From assembly GCA_030681795.1 (NCBI GenBank), contig JAUXRG010000106.1:1-64000 (forward strand): DNA of 64,000 nucleotides, in the 5' to 3' direction. A program made the position numbers and the translations under genes. The stretch's first letter is position 1. Each line of letters opens with the position of its first letter. Source of the stretch: Rubrivivax sp. (GTDB lineage: Bacteria > Pseudomonadota > Gammaproteobacteria > Burkholderiales > Burkholderiaceae_C). Positions 18,817-28,221 of the stretch are shown here, piece by piece. The notes below the pieces were generated by a model, which searched no databases, was not told where the DNA came from, and worked only from the letters and a program-made list of their open reading frames with translations.

Positions 18817-19440
18817 TCAGGCCCGGGTTTGTGCGCCCAGGGCGATCTTCAGCAGATCGGCCACCGTGTTGGCGTTGAGTTTTTCCATGATGTTGGCGCG
18901 GTGCGCCTCCACCGTCTTGATGCTGATGCCCAGGTCGTCGGCGATCTGCTTGTTCAGGCGGCCGGCAACGATGCGCTCGAGCACCTGCGCCTCCCGCGTC
19001 GTCAGGCGAGAAAGCAGGGCGTCCCGGCTGGCCTGTTCCTGGTGCTGGCTGAAGGCCGTGCGCGCCTGCTCGAGCATGCGCTCGACCAGACCGAGCAGGT
19101 CTTCTTCCTTGAACGGTTTCTCGATGAAGTCCATGGCGCCCTTTTTCATCGTCGTCACCGCCATCGGCACGTCGCCGTGCCCGGTGATGAAAACGATGGG
19201 CAGCGGGCTCTTGCGCTCCATCAGGCGATCTTGCAGTTCCAGGCCGCTCATGCCGTCCATGCGGATGTCGGCGATCAGGCAGGCCACCTCGCGCGGATCG
19301 AAGCGCGAGAGGAACGATTCCGAGGAATCGAAGCACTTCACGCGGTAGTCCTTGCCTTCGAGCAGCCACTGCAGCGAATCACGCACGGCTTCGTCATCGT
19401 CGACGACGTAGACGGTGCCTTTCTTGGGGATGAGGCTCAT
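18817..19440 (-). CDS. FixJ/NarL-type response regulator
   Basis: This 207-aa protein has a receiver domain (residues about 10-125: acidic VVDDDEAVR, phospho-acceptor Asp in [13 protein letters not shown], Thr/Lys in FITGHGD and MDFIEKPF). A LuxR/FixJ helix-turn-helix follows ([43 protein letters not shown]). It is paired with the sensor kinase upstream, overlapping it by 4 bp (ATGA). The pair points away from aceE, and by gene order it may regulate the pyruvate dehydrogenase operon; that is inference only. Confidence 0.93.
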   Translation of the reverse strand: MSLIPKKGTVYVVDDDEAVRDSLQWLLEGKDYRVKCFDSSESFLSRFDPREVACLIADIRMDGMSGLELQDRLMERKSPLPIVFITGHGDVPMAVTTMKKGAMDFIEKPFKEEDLLGLVERMLEQARTAFSQHQEQASRDALLSRLTTREAQVLERIVAGRLNKQIADDLGISIKTVEAHRANIMEKLNANTVADLLKIALGAQTRA

Positions 19441-22037
19441 TCCGGAACGATGGCGGTGGGCGCCTCGGGGTTCGTGGAGGTCTCGCCCTCGAGGGGGGCG
19501 GCTGGGGTGTCGGAGCGCAAGGCCTGGTCGACCGGCAAGGTGAAGGAAAAACGGCATCCGACGGTCTGGCCGGCATTGTAGAGGTTCTGTGCCCGGATCC
19601 GGCCCCGGTGCGACTCCACGATGGTGCGGCACAGGCTCAGCCCGATGCCCAGGCCCTCGGCCTTGGTGGAGAAGAAGGCCTCGTACAGCCGCGCCATCAC
19701 CTCTTCCTTCAGGCCGGGGCCCATGTCGGTGACGCTGAACTCGATCACCCCGCCTTCTTCCGCCGTGTGCCGCGGGACCACGCGCATCTCGATGTGCCGG
19801 CGTTGCGGCGGCAATTGCGCGCCGTCGATGGCCTCGGCGGCATTCTTCAACAGGTTCAGCACCACCTGCTCGATGAGGATGGGGTCGACCATGATCGTGG
19901 GCAGGCGCTGCGCCACGTAGGTGTGGATGGCCACGTTGCGGCGGCGCAGCTCGATGCCGGCCAGGTCGACCGCGTCCTCGACGATCTGCCTGGCCTGCGC
20001 GGGCTGGCGCTGCGGCTCGCTGCGTTTGACGAAAGCGCGGATGCGCCGAATGATCTGCGCGGCCCGCTCGGCCTGGCGGGCGGTCTTCTGCAGCGCCGCA
20101 ATGAGGTCCTGCGGGTCGATCGACTCGGCCTGCACGCGCGAGACCATGCCGTTGCAGTAGTTGGTGATGGCGGTGAGCGGCTGATTGAGTTCGTGTGCCA
20201 CCGAACTGGCCATCTCGCCCATCGTCACCAGCCGGCTGGTGACCTGGGCCTTCTCGGCCTGGGCTGCGGCCTGCTCTGCGGCGTGCAGGCGGCCGGTGAT
20301 GTCGGTGGCGATGAGCATCTGCGCCAGGCGCCCGTCGGTCCACTGCAGGTAGCGCGTGCGCACGTCGAACCACTTCTGCAAGGATTCGACAAATACCTCG
20401 CGCGGGCTGGCGTCGGCCTCGGTGAGTTCCTGCGTGGGCAGCCCCGAGAGCGGGTCGACTTCGTCGTCGATGTCGCCCGCGAGCACGGTGCCGACCACGC
20501 TCCCGGCCATCCACTGGTGGCCCGCGGCGTCCAGGGCGAAAGAAAGCCGGTAGGAGCGGTTGGCGAACAGCAACTCGCCTTGCTGCACCGACAGCACCGA
20601 CACCACCGCGTCCAGCCCCTCGAGCACCGTCGTGAAACGTTCGTGCGAGGCCGAGAGCTGGTCGCGGATGCGCTTGGCTTCGGTGATGTTGGTGATGGAG
20701 GTCATCCAGCCTGTCTGGTGGCCCTTGGCGTCGACCAGCGGGCTGACGTACATGCGCACGTCGAAGACGCTGCCGTCCTTGCGCATCAACCGGACTTCGA
20801 TGCCGCTGCCCGGGCTGCGGCCCTGCAGTTCCTGCTGCAGCAGCCGGTTGTTTTCCTCGATGCGCTCCGTGGGCCAGTAGGGGAAGGGCGGGACGCGGCC
20901 GACGAGCTCCTGGGTGGAGAAACCCGTCATCTGGCAGAACGCGGCATTCACGTAGGTGATGCGCCCCTGCAGGTCCAGGGCCCGCATGCCCGTGGGCATG
21001 GAGTTCTCCATCGCGCGGCGGAAGTTCGTCTCCTGCACCAGCGCAGCCTGGATCTGCGCACGCCGGCGCATGTGGCGCCAGGTGCCCAGCAACATCCACA
21101 GCGTCAGCACGGAGAGCGCCACCACCATCCAGAACAGCGTGTTGTTGACCAGGCCGATGCTCGTGCGCCAGCCCTGGCCGCGCAGCACCAGGCCGTTGAG
21201 CGCCGGCGTCAGAGGGGCCTCGTCGAAGATGAGCGAGCGGCGGCTGGCCTTGCCCGGCATCTCGGTGACGGTGGAGGCCAGCACCTTCTGTTGCTCGTCG
21301 AGCACCGAGATCATGTGCCGCTGTGCCACGTCGGCGGGCACGAAGTGGCGCACCAGGGTTTCGATGGAGTATTCGACCACCAGCGTGCCGACGAAGGCGT
21401 TGCGCTCGATCAGCGGAATTTGCAGCTGGAAGACCGCCGCACCCGTGTGGTCAGTGAAGCTCCTCGAGTAGGCCGGCGAGTGGCTGGTGCGCGCGGCGCG
21501 GAAAGTCGCCTCGGCCTCCGAGAGCTGGCCCTCCACCGGCAGTGAAGGTTGGGGCAGCTCGCCCGTATTGTTCAGGTGGTAGAGCGCCGCCCAGTGCGAG
21601 GCGCGCACCTTGCGCCGGGCGTCGATCCAGGTCAGGTGCAGGATCTCGGGCCGCTCGCGAGTGAACGCCGCGGCCTGGCCGACGAATTCGTCGGGGTCGG
21701 TGACGCGGGTGACCACGTCGCGGGCCATGCGGATCAATGTCTCCTGGTTCTGGATCAGTCGCAAGCCGATCTGCTGCTGCGTGAGCTGGGTGTCGCGCTT
21801 GACCGACTCCGTCTCGCGCTCGATCTCCTCGTTGCGCAGGTACCAGAACGCGGAAATGATCGCCGCCAGAAAGAGCAGCACCGACAGCAGCGGCCCGAGG
21901 GTGGCGAACCGATCCTGCCGCGCCGGCGACTGCCTGCGCCACCAATGGGCAAGCTGCCGCCGCGTGGCCGAAAATCGAGGCAGCTGCGGTGAGGCCAGGG
22001 TTCGCTTGGTCTCGGAGCGGGCGGGCATGGCGCGCAT
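19437..22037 (-). CDS. membrane sensor histidine kinase with periplasmic sensor and two PAS domains
   Basis: This protein is about 866 aa. A first membrane helix (GPLLSVLLFLAAIISAFWYL, about residues 50-70) is followed by a periplasmic sensor of about 230 residues (cache-like) and a second helix (LFWMVVALSVLTLWMLL). Then come a PAS domain (NFRRAMENSMPTGMRALDLQG...), a second PAS, and the kinase core. The H-box is MASSVAHELNQPLTAI, the N-box NLLKNAAEAI, and the ATP lid boxes DMGPGL and GLGIGLSL. This is the DctB/FixL-like class. The start is ATG 22037 or 22028; no clear ribosome site decides. It is coupled to the response regulator by an ATGA overlap. Signal unknown. Confidence 0.92.
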   Translation of the reverse strand: MRAMPARSETKRTLASPQLPRFSATRRQLAHWWRRQSPARQDRFATLGPLLSVLLFLAAIISAFWYLRNEEIERETESVKRDTQLTQQQIGLRLIQNQETLIRMARDVVTRVTDPDEFVGQAAAFTRERPEILHLTWIDARRKVRASHWAALYHLNNTGELPQPSLPVEGQLSEAEATFRAARTSHSPAYSRSFTDHTGAAVFQLQIPLIERNAFVGTLVVEYSIETLVRHFVPADVAQRHMISVLDEQQKVLASTVTEMPGKASRRSLIFDEAPLTPALNGLVLRGQGWRTSIGLVNNTLFWMVVALSVLTLWMLLGTWRHMRRRAQIQAALVQETNFRRAMENSMPTGMRALDLQGRITYVNAAFCQMTGFSTQELVGRVPPFPYWPTERIEENNRLLQQELQGRSPGSGIEVRLMRKDGSVFDVRMYVSPLVDAKGHQTGWMTSITNITEAKRIRDQLSASHERFTTVLEGLDAVVSVLSVQQGELLFANRSYRLSFALDAAGHQWMAGSVVGTVLAGDIDDEVDPLSGLPTQELTEADASPREVFVESLQKWFDVRTRYLQWTDGRLAQMLIATDITGRLHAAEQAAAQAEKAQVTSRLVTMGEMASSVAHELNQPLTAITNYCNGMVSRVQAESIDPQDLIAALQKTARQAERAAQIIRRIRAFVKRSEPQRQPAQARQIVEDAVDLAGIELRRRNVAIHTYVAQRLPTIMVDPILIEQVVLNLLKNAAEAIDGAQLPPQRRHIEMRVVPRHTAEEGGVIEFSVTDMGPGLKEEVMARLYEAFFSTKAEGLGIGLSLCRTIVESHRGRIRAQNLYNAGQTVGCRFSFTLPVDQALRSDTPAAPLEGETSTNPEAPTAIVPE

Positions 22038-22113
22038 TATCCGGGGACGGCGGCGCTCCGCGGTTCGATGCCGCATGATGAAACGGTGAGGCGCTATCCG
22101 GAAGCCCGAACCT

Positions 22114-22124
22114 GTGTGACACAC
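22114..22124. promoter_or_regulatory. palindrome GTGTG-A-CACAC in the kinase/aceE divergent region
   Basis: A perfect 11-bp inverted repeat in the 124-bp gap between the divergent sensor kinase and aceE genes, 38 bp upstream of the aceE start. Candidate operator; binding protein unknown. Confidence 0.3.
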
Positions 22125-22161
22125 TCTCGCCACGTCGCGTAACGAATGACAGGAGACGACC

Positions 22162-24870
22162 ATGTCCGCTTTGCCGGAGCCGCTGGCTGGCGCAGCCGCC
22201 CTTGACCCCGACGAACAGGAAACTCGCGAGTGGCTCGACGCGCTGTCTGCCGTCATCGCCACCCAGGGGACCGAGAGGGCGCACTGCCTTCTGGAGCAAC
22301 TGCTCGAGCATGCGCGCGAAAGCCACATCGACATGCCGTTTTCGGCCCATACGCCGTACGTCAACACGATCGAGGCGGTCCAGGAAGAGCGCAGCCCGGG
22401 CAATCGCGCCCTGGAAGGTCGCCTGCGTGCCTACATGCGCTGGAACGCCATGGCGCTGGTGGTCAAGGCCAACCGCCTGCACCCGGCCGATGGGGGCGAC
22501 CTGGGCGGGCACATCAGTTCGTTCGCCTCGGTGGCGCACCTGTTTGCCGCCGGCTTCAACCACTTCTGGCATGCCGAGAGCGAAGGCCATGGCGGCGACC
22601 TGCTCTATATCCAGGGCCACTCGGCCCCCGGCATCTACGCCCGGGCCTTCCTCGAAGGCCGCCTGAGCGAAGAGCAGCTGCTCAACTTCCGCCAGGAGGT
22701 CGACGGCAAGGGCCTCTCCAGCTATCCGCACCCCAAGCTGATGCCGGAGTTCTGGCAGTTCCCCACCGTCTCGATGGGCCTGGGCCCGCACATGGCGATC
22801 TACCAGGCACGCTTCCTGAAATACCTGCATGCGCGCGGCATCGCCGACACCGCCAAGCGCAAGGTGTGGGTGTTCTGCGGCGACGGCGAAATGGACGAAC
22901 CCGAGAGCCTGGGCGCCATCGGCCTGGCGGCGCGCGAGGGTCTCGACAACCTGGTCTTCGTCGTCAACTGCAACCTGCAGCGTCTGGACGGACCGGTGCG
23001 CGGCAACGGGAAAATCATCCAGGAACTCGAAGGCACCTTCCGCGGCGCGGGCTGGAACGTCATCAAGCTGATCTGGGGCAGCAAGTGGGACCCGCTGCTG
23101 GCGCGCGACAAGGACGGCGCGCTGCGCAAAGTCATGATGGACACGCTGGACGGCGACTACCAGGCCTTCAAGGCCAACGACGGCGCCTTCGTGCGCAAGC
23201 ATTTCTTCGGACGCGATCCGCGCACGCTGGCGATGGTGGCCAAGATGAGCGACACCGACATCTGGAACCTGACCCGCGGCGGGCACGATTCGCCCAAGGT
23301 CTACGCCGCCTTCCACAAGGCGGTGCAGACCCGGGGGCAGCCGACGGTGCTCTTGGTCAAGACCATCAAGGGCTACGGCATGGGCAAGGCCGGCGAGGGC
23401 AGGAACACCGCGCACCAGGCCAAGAAGCTCACCGACGAGGACATCCGCTATTTCCGCGACCGTTTCAACATCCCCATCCCCGACAGCGAGCTGCCGAAGA
23501 TCCCGTTCTACAAGCCGGCCGAAGATACGCCGGAGATGAAGTACCTGCATGAGCGCCGCCGTGCCCTGGGTGGCTATCTGCCCAAGCGGCGCACCAAGGC
23601 CGACGAGCAGTTCACGGTGCCGGACCTCGGCATCTTCAAGGCCGTGCTCGAACCCACCGTCGAAGGGCGCGAGATCAGCACCACGCAGGCCTTCGTGCGC
23701 TTCCTGACGCAACTGCTGCGCGACAAGGCCCTGGGCCCGCGCGTCGTGCCCATCCTGGTGGACGAGGCGCGCACCTTCGGCATGGAGGGCCTGTTCCGCC
23801 AGATCGGCATCTACAACCCCGAGGGCCAGAAGTACACGCCGGTCGATCGGGACCAGGTCATGTTCTACAAGGAAATGACCAACGGCCAGATCCTGCAGGA
23901 AGGCATCAACGAGGCCGGCGGCATGAGCAGCTGGATCGCCGCGGCGACTTCGTACTCGACGAACAACCGCATCATGGTGCCGTTCTACATCTACTACTCG
24001 ATGTTCGGCTTCCAGCGCATCGGCGATCTGGCCTGGGCGGCGGGCGACATGCAGGCGCGCGGCTTCCTGCTCGGCGGCACCAGCGGGCGCACCACGCTCA
24101 ACGGCGAAGGCCTGCAGCACGAAGACGGCCACAGCCACATCCTGGCCAGCACGATTCCGAACTGCATCAGCTACGACCCGACCTTCGCCCACGAGGTCGG
24201 GGTCATCCTGCACCATGGCCTGAAGCGCATGGTGGAGGGCCAGGACAACGTCTTCTATTACCTGACGCTGCTCAACGAGAACTACCCCATGCCCGGCCTC
24301 AGGCCCGGCACCGAGGCGCAGATCCTCAAGGGCATGTACTTGCTGGAGGAGGGCGCCAAGAAGACGCCGCGCGTGAACCTGCTGGGCAGCGGCGCCATCC
24401 TGCGCGAAAGCCAGGAAGCCTCCAGGCTGCTCGCGGCCGAGTGGGGCGTGGCCGCCAATGTCTGGAGCTGCCCGAGCTTCAACGAGCTCGCGCGCGAGGG
24501 CCAGGACTGCGACCGCTGGAATCTCCTGCACCCCACGGCGAGCGAACCCCGCGTGCCCTTCGTCACGCAGCAGCTCGCGCCCTACGCGGGCCCGGTCATC
24601 GCGGCCACCGACTATATGAAGAACTACGCCGAGCAGATCCGCGCCTTCGTCCCCAAGGGCCGCGCCTACCGGGTGCTGGGCACCGACGGCTTCGGCCGCA
24701 GCGACTTCCGCAGCCGCCTGCGCGAGCACTTCGAGGTCAATCGGCAGTACATCGTGGTGGCTGCGCTCAAGGCGCTGGCCGATGAAGGCAGCGTGCAGCC
24801 CGCCAAGGTGGCCGAGGCCATCGCGAAGTACGGCATCGCGGCGGACAAGATCAATCCGCTCAACGCGTAA
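22162..24870 (+). CDS. aceE: pyruvate dehydrogenase E1, homodimeric type
   Basis: This 902-aa thiamin-diphosphate enzyme decarboxylates pyruvate and acetylates the lipoyl group of E2. The ThDP fold GDGEMDEPESLG...NCN is complete (about residues 238-275), and the homodimer-type markers (ADGGDLGGHISSFASVAHL, GGTSGRTTLNGEGLQHEDGHSHI) are present. ATG at 22162 follows AGGAGACGACC. aceF starts 22 bp after the stop. This is the first gene of aceE-aceF-lpdA, facing away from the two-component pair. Confidence 0.97.
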   Translation: MSALPEPLAGAAALDPDEQETREWLDALSAVIATQGTERAHCLLEQLLEHARESHIDMPFSAHTPYVNTIEAVQEERSPGNRALEGRLRAYMRWNAMALVVKANRLHPADGGDLGGHISSFASVAHLFAAGFNHFWHAESEGHGGDLLYIQGHSAPGIYARAFLEGRLSEEQLLNFRQEVDGKGLSSYPHPKLMPEFWQFPTVSMGLGPHMAIYQARFLKYLHARGIADTAKRKVWVFCGDGEMDEPESLGAIGLAAREGLDNLVFVVNCNLQRLDGPVRGNGKIIQELEGTFRGAGWNVIKLIWGSKWDPLLARDKDGALRKVMMDTLDGDYQAFKANDGAFVRKHFFGRDPRTLAMVAKMSDTDIWNLTRGGHDSPKVYAAFHKAVQTRGQPTVLLVKTIKGYGMGKAGEGRNTAHQAKKLTDEDIRYFRDRFNIPIPDSELPKIPFYKPAEDTPEMKYLHERRRALGGYLPKRRTKADEQFTVPDLGIFKAVLEPTVEGREISTTQAFVRFLTQLLRDKALGPRVVPILVDEARTFGMEGLFRQIGIYNPEGQKYTPVDRDQVMFYKEMTNGQILQEGINEAGGMSSWIAAATSYSTNNRIMVPFYIYYSMFGFQRIGDLAWAAGDMQARGFLLGGTSGRTTLNGEGLQHEDGHSHILASTIPNCISYDPTFAHEVGVILHHGLKRMVEGQDNVFYYLTLLNENYPMPGLRPGTEAQILKGMYLLEEGAKKTPRVNLLGSGAILRESQEASRLLAAEWGVAANVWSCPSFNELAREGQDCDRWNLLHPTASEPRVPFVTQQLAPYAGPVIAATDYMKNYAEQIRAFVPKGRAYRVLGTDGFGRSDFRSRLREHFEVNRQYIVVAALKALADEGSVQPAKVAEAIAKYGIAADKINPLNA

Positions 24871-24892
24871 CACCCCAAGACGGAGACAGGCC

Positions 24893-26272
24893 ATGGCGTG
24901 GGTCGAAGTGAAGGTGCCCGATATCGGCGACTTCAAGCAAGTGGAAATCATCGAGGTGCTGGTCAAACCCGGCGACACCGTGGCGGTGGATCAGTCGCTG
25001 CTGACGGTGGAGAGTGACAAGGCATCGATGGAGATCCCCTCGTCGCATGCCGGCGTGGTGAAGGAGCTCAAGGTCAAGCTCGGCGACAAGGTGGCCGAGG
25101 GCACGCTGGTGCTGCTGCTCGAGGCGGCCGGGGCCGCCCCTGCTGCGGCGCCCTTGGCCGCGCCCCCAGCCGCAGCGGTTCCCGCTCCCGCTCCCGCCCC
25201 CGCTCCCGCCGCGGCCCCCGCGGCAAACGCTTCAGCCGCACCGGTGCCGGTGGTGCTTGCACCGGCCGCGCCGAGTCCCGCGCAAGGCCCTGCCAGTGTC
25301 CAAGGAGCGTTGCCGCACGCCTCGCCGTCGATTCGCCTGCTGGCGCGTGAGCTCGGCGTGCCGCTGTCCGAAGTCTCGGGCACGGGCCCCAAGGGCCGCA
25401 TCGTGCAAGCCGACATCCAGGGCTTCGTCAAGGGGGTCATGGCCGGCGCCTTGCAGACCGAGGCGCAAAGGGCCGGCGCGCCCGCCGCGCAGCCTGGCGC
25501 GGGCGGCGGCGTCTTCCCCGGGCTCCTGCCCTGGCCGCAGGTGGACTTCGCCAAGTTCGGCCCGGTGGAGCGCAAGGATCTGAGCCGCATCAAGAGAATC
25601 GCCGGCGCCAACCTGCACCGCAACTGGGTGGTGATCCCGCACGTCACCAATCACGACGACGCCGACATCACCGAGCTGGAGTCCTTCCGCGTCCAGCTCA
25701 ACAAGGAAAACGAGGCCCGCGGCGTGAAGGTCACGATGCTGGCTTTCCTCGTCAAGGCCTGCGTGGCGGCGCTGAAGAAGTTCCCCGACTTCAACTCGTC
25801 GCTTGAATCCACAAGCTCGGGCGAGCAGCTCGTGCTGAAGAACTATTTCCACATCGGATTCGCCGCAGACACGCCCCACGGTTTGATGGTGCCGGTGATC
25901 AAGGACGCCGATGCCAAGGGCCTCCTGCAGATCAGCCAGGAGATGAGCGAGCTCGCCAGGAAGGCGCGCGAGGGCAAGCTGAGCCCGGCCGAGATGAGCG
26001 GTGGCTGCTTCAGCATCAGTTCGCTGGGCGGCATCGGCGGGCGCTACTTCACGCCCATCATCAATGCGCCCGAGGTGGCCATCCTGGGCGTGTGCAAGAG
26101 CAGCATCGAGCCCCGCTGGGACGCAACTTTGAATGGGGGGGCCTTCGCACCCAGGCTGATCCTGCCGCTCAGCCTGAGCTGGGACCACCGCGTCATCGAC
26201 GGCGCCAGCGCCGCCCGCTTCAACGCCCATTTGTGCGGCGTGCTGGCGGACCTGCGCCGCGTGCTGCTGTAA
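24893..26272 (+). CDS. aceF: pyruvate dehydrogenase E2, dihydrolipoyl acetyltransferase
   Basis: This 459-aa protein has one lipoyl domain (lipoylated Lys in TVESDKASMEI, about residue 43) and a long Ala/Pro linker of about 75 residues. A peripheral subunit-binding domain follows (ASPSIRLLARELGVPLSEVSGTGPKGRIV), then the catalytic domain, with the active-site motif LSLSWDHRVIDGASAARF near the C-terminus. Many E2 proteins carry two or three lipoyl domains; here one is on E2 and another sits on the E3 partner. ATG 24893 follows GGAGACAGGCC. Confidence 0.96.
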   Translation: MAWVEVKVPDIGDFKQVEIIEVLVKPGDTVAVDQSLLTVESDKASMEIPSSHAGVVKELKVKLGDKVAEGTLVLLLEAAGAAPAAAPLAAPPAAAVPAPAPAPAPAAAPAANASAAPVPVVLAPAAPSPAQGPASVQGALPHASPSIRLLARELGVPLSEVSGTGPKGRIVQADIQGFVKGVMAGALQTEAQRAGAPAAQPGAGGGVFPGLLPWPQVDFAKFGPVERKDLSRIKRIAGANLHRNWVVIPHVTNHDDADITELESFRVQLNKENEARGVKVTMLAFLVKACVAALKKFPDFNSSLESTSSGEQLVLKNYFHIGFAADTPHGLMVPVIKDADAKGLLQISQEMSELARKAREGKLSPAEMSGGCFSISSLGGIGGRYFTPIINAPEVAILGVCKSSIEPRWDATLNGGAFAPRLILPLSLSWDHRVIDGASAARFNAHLCGVLADLRRVLL

Positions 26273-26282
26273 GGGGTTGGCG

Positions 26283-28061
26283 ATGGCCCTCATCGATATC
26301 AAGGTGCCGGATATCGGCGACTTCAAGGACGTCTCCGTCATCGAAGTGCTGGTCCAGGCCGGCGACACCATCAAGGCCGAGCAGAGCCTGGTCACCGTGG
26401 AAAGCGACAAGGCCTCGATGGAGATTCCATCGTCGGCCGGCGGCCGGGTCAAGGAACTCAGGGTCAAGGTCGGCGACACGGTCAACCAGGGCGTGGTGCT
26501 GCTGGTGCTCGAAGTCGCAGAGGGCGAGGCGGTGGCGCTGCCTCCGAGCGGCGCGCCAGCCGAGCCCGCCCCGGTGGCCGCCGAACCCACACCGGCACCC
26601 CCACCTGCACCTGCTTCGGCCGGCGCCGGCTTTGCGGGCGCGGCCGACCTGGAGTGCGATTTGTTGGTGCTGGGCGCCGGCCCGGGCGGCTATTCGGCGG
26701 CCTTCCGCGCCGCCGACCTGGGCATGAAGGTCGTCATCGTGGAGCGCTATGCCACCCTGGGCGGCGTGTGCCTGAACGTGGGCTGCATCCCGAGCAAGGC
26801 CTTGCTGCACGTGGCCGCGGTGATGGACGAGGTGAGCCACTTCGCCGACCTCGGCGTGAGCTTCGGCAAGCCTGAAGTCGACCTGGGCAAGCTGCGGGCA
26901 CACAAGAACAAGGTCGTCGGCAAGTTGACCACCGGCCTGACTGCGATGGCCAGGATGCGCAAGGTGACGGTGGTGCAGGGCGTGGGCGAATTTGCCGACG
27001 CTCACCACCTCCGCGTCGCGGCGGCCGACGGCAAGGTGCAGATGATCCGCTTCAGCCAAGCCATCATCGCCGCCGGCTCCGCGGCGGCGGGTCTGCCCTT
27101 CCTGCCCCAGGACGACCCCCGCATCGTCACCAGCACCGGCGCGTTGGAGTTGCGGCGCAAGCCCGAGCGCATGCTCGTCATCGGCGGCGGCATCATCGGC
27201 CTGGAGATGGCTACCGTGTACTCGACATTGGGCGCGCGCATCGACGTGGTGGAAATGCTCGACGGGCTGATGCTGGGCGCCGACCGCGACCTGGTCAAGG
27301 TGTGGCAGAAGATGAACGCCCGCCGCTTCGACCGGGTCATGCTCAAGACGCGGTGTGTGGCCGCCCAGGCCACGGACGAGGGCATTCGCGTGCAGTTCGA
27401 AGGCCTGGACGGCGCGAAAGGGGAGGGCGTCTACGACCTCGTGCTGCAGGCCGTGGGCCGCACACCGAACGGCAAGAAGATCGGCGCCGAGAAGGCCGGC
27501 GTGGCGGTCGACGAGCGCGGCTTCATTGCCGTGGACCCGCAGATGCGAACCAATGTGCCGCACATCTTCGCCATCGGCGACGTCGTCGGCCAGCCGATGC
27601 TGGCGCACAAGGCGGTGCACGAGGCCCATGTGGCGGCGGAAGTCGCGGCGGGCCAAGGCAAGGCCCGGTTCGACGCCCGCGTGATCCCCAGCGTGGCCTA
27701 TACCGACCCCGAAGTCGCCTGGGTGGGCCTGACCGAAGACGAGGCCAGGGCCCAGGGCATCGCGCTCAAGAAGGGGTTGTTTCCCTGGGCCGCGTCGGGG
27801 CGGGCCATCGCCAACGGGCGCGACGAAGGCTTTACCAAACTGCTCTTCGACGCGAATACCCATCGCATCCTGGGAGGCGGCATCGTCGGCACGCATGCCG
27901 GCGACATGATCGGCGAGGTGGCCTTGGCCATCGAGATGGGCGCCGACGAAGTGGACATCGGCAAGACCATCCATCCGCACCCCACGCTGGGCGAAAGCAT
28001 CGGCCTGGCGGCCGAGGCCGCGCATGGCAGCTGCACCGACCTGCCCCCTGCACGGCGCTGA
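26283..28061 (+). CDS. lpdA: dihydrolipoamide dehydrogenase E3 with N-terminal lipoyl domain
   Basis: This 592-aa FAD enzyme reoxidises dihydrolipoyl groups with NAD+. Residues about 1-80 are a lipoyl domain (VPDIGDFKDVSVIEVLVQAGD, lipoyl Lys in VESDKASMEI), then a Pro/Ala linker. E3 proper begins at about 120, with FAD-binding LVLGAGPGGYSAAFRAADLG, the redox disulfide GGVCLNVGCIPSK, the NAD fold RMLVIGGGIIGLEMATVYSTLGA, and the catalytic His-Glu in HPHPTLGESI. The lipoyl-E3 fusion is known from Ralstonia-type complexes. It begins 10 bp after the aceF stop. Confidence 0.96.
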   Translation: MALIDIKVPDIGDFKDVSVIEVLVQAGDTIKAEQSLVTVESDKASMEIPSSAGGRVKELRVKVGDTVNQGVVLLVLEVAEGEAVALPPSGAPAEPAPVAAEPTPAPPPAPASAGAGFAGAADLECDLLVLGAGPGGYSAAFRAADLGMKVVIVERYATLGGVCLNVGCIPSKALLHVAAVMDEVSHFADLGVSFGKPEVDLGKLRAHKNKVVGKLTTGLTAMARMRKVTVVQGVGEFADAHHLRVAAADGKVQMIRFSQAIIAAGSAAAGLPFLPQDDPRIVTSTGALELRRKPERMLVIGGGIIGLEMATVYSTLGARIDVVEMLDGLMLGADRDLVKVWQKMNARRFDRVMLKTRCVAAQATDEGIRVQFEGLDGAKGEGVYDLVLQAVGRTPNGKKIGAEKAGVAVDERGFIAVDPQMRTNVPHIFAIGDVVGQPMLAHKAVHEAHVAAEVAAGQGKARFDARVIPSVAYTDPEVAWVGLTEDEARAQGIALKKGLFPWAASGRAIANGRDEGFTKLLFDANTHRILGGGIVGTHAGDMIGEVALAIEMGADEVDIGKTIHPHPTLGESIGLAAEAAHGSCTDLPPARR

Positions 28062-28221
28062 AAACCGCAGGGCGAGAGCCAGCGTGCGCTACGGGGCGAT
28101 GCGGGCATCGACAGGGGCGCGGCACACAGTTAGGCCCTTCTGCTCCACTGACTCGCGGGGTACCAACTCTGCGGAAGGGGCACTATAAGCAACTCGCCCA
28201 CACTGACTCAGGAAGGTCATC

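Noticed and set aside
22021..22161. A sigma-54 promoter for aceE
   Set aside because: No GG-N10-GC element with acceptable flanks was found. The palindrome at 22114 is the only feature I could support.
21451..24978. Over 1100-codon open frame antisense to aceE, and an 806-codon frame antisense to prlC/folD (15910-18330)
   Set aside because: Mirror frames of real genes. They have no recognisable motifs, and no ribosome-binding sites were apparent.
28170..28200. Sigma-54-like sequence GGGGCACTATAAGC upstream of the PEP-CTERM gene
   Set aside because: Only the GG/GC spacing fits; the bases around -24 and -12 do not match, so it is not reported as a promoter.
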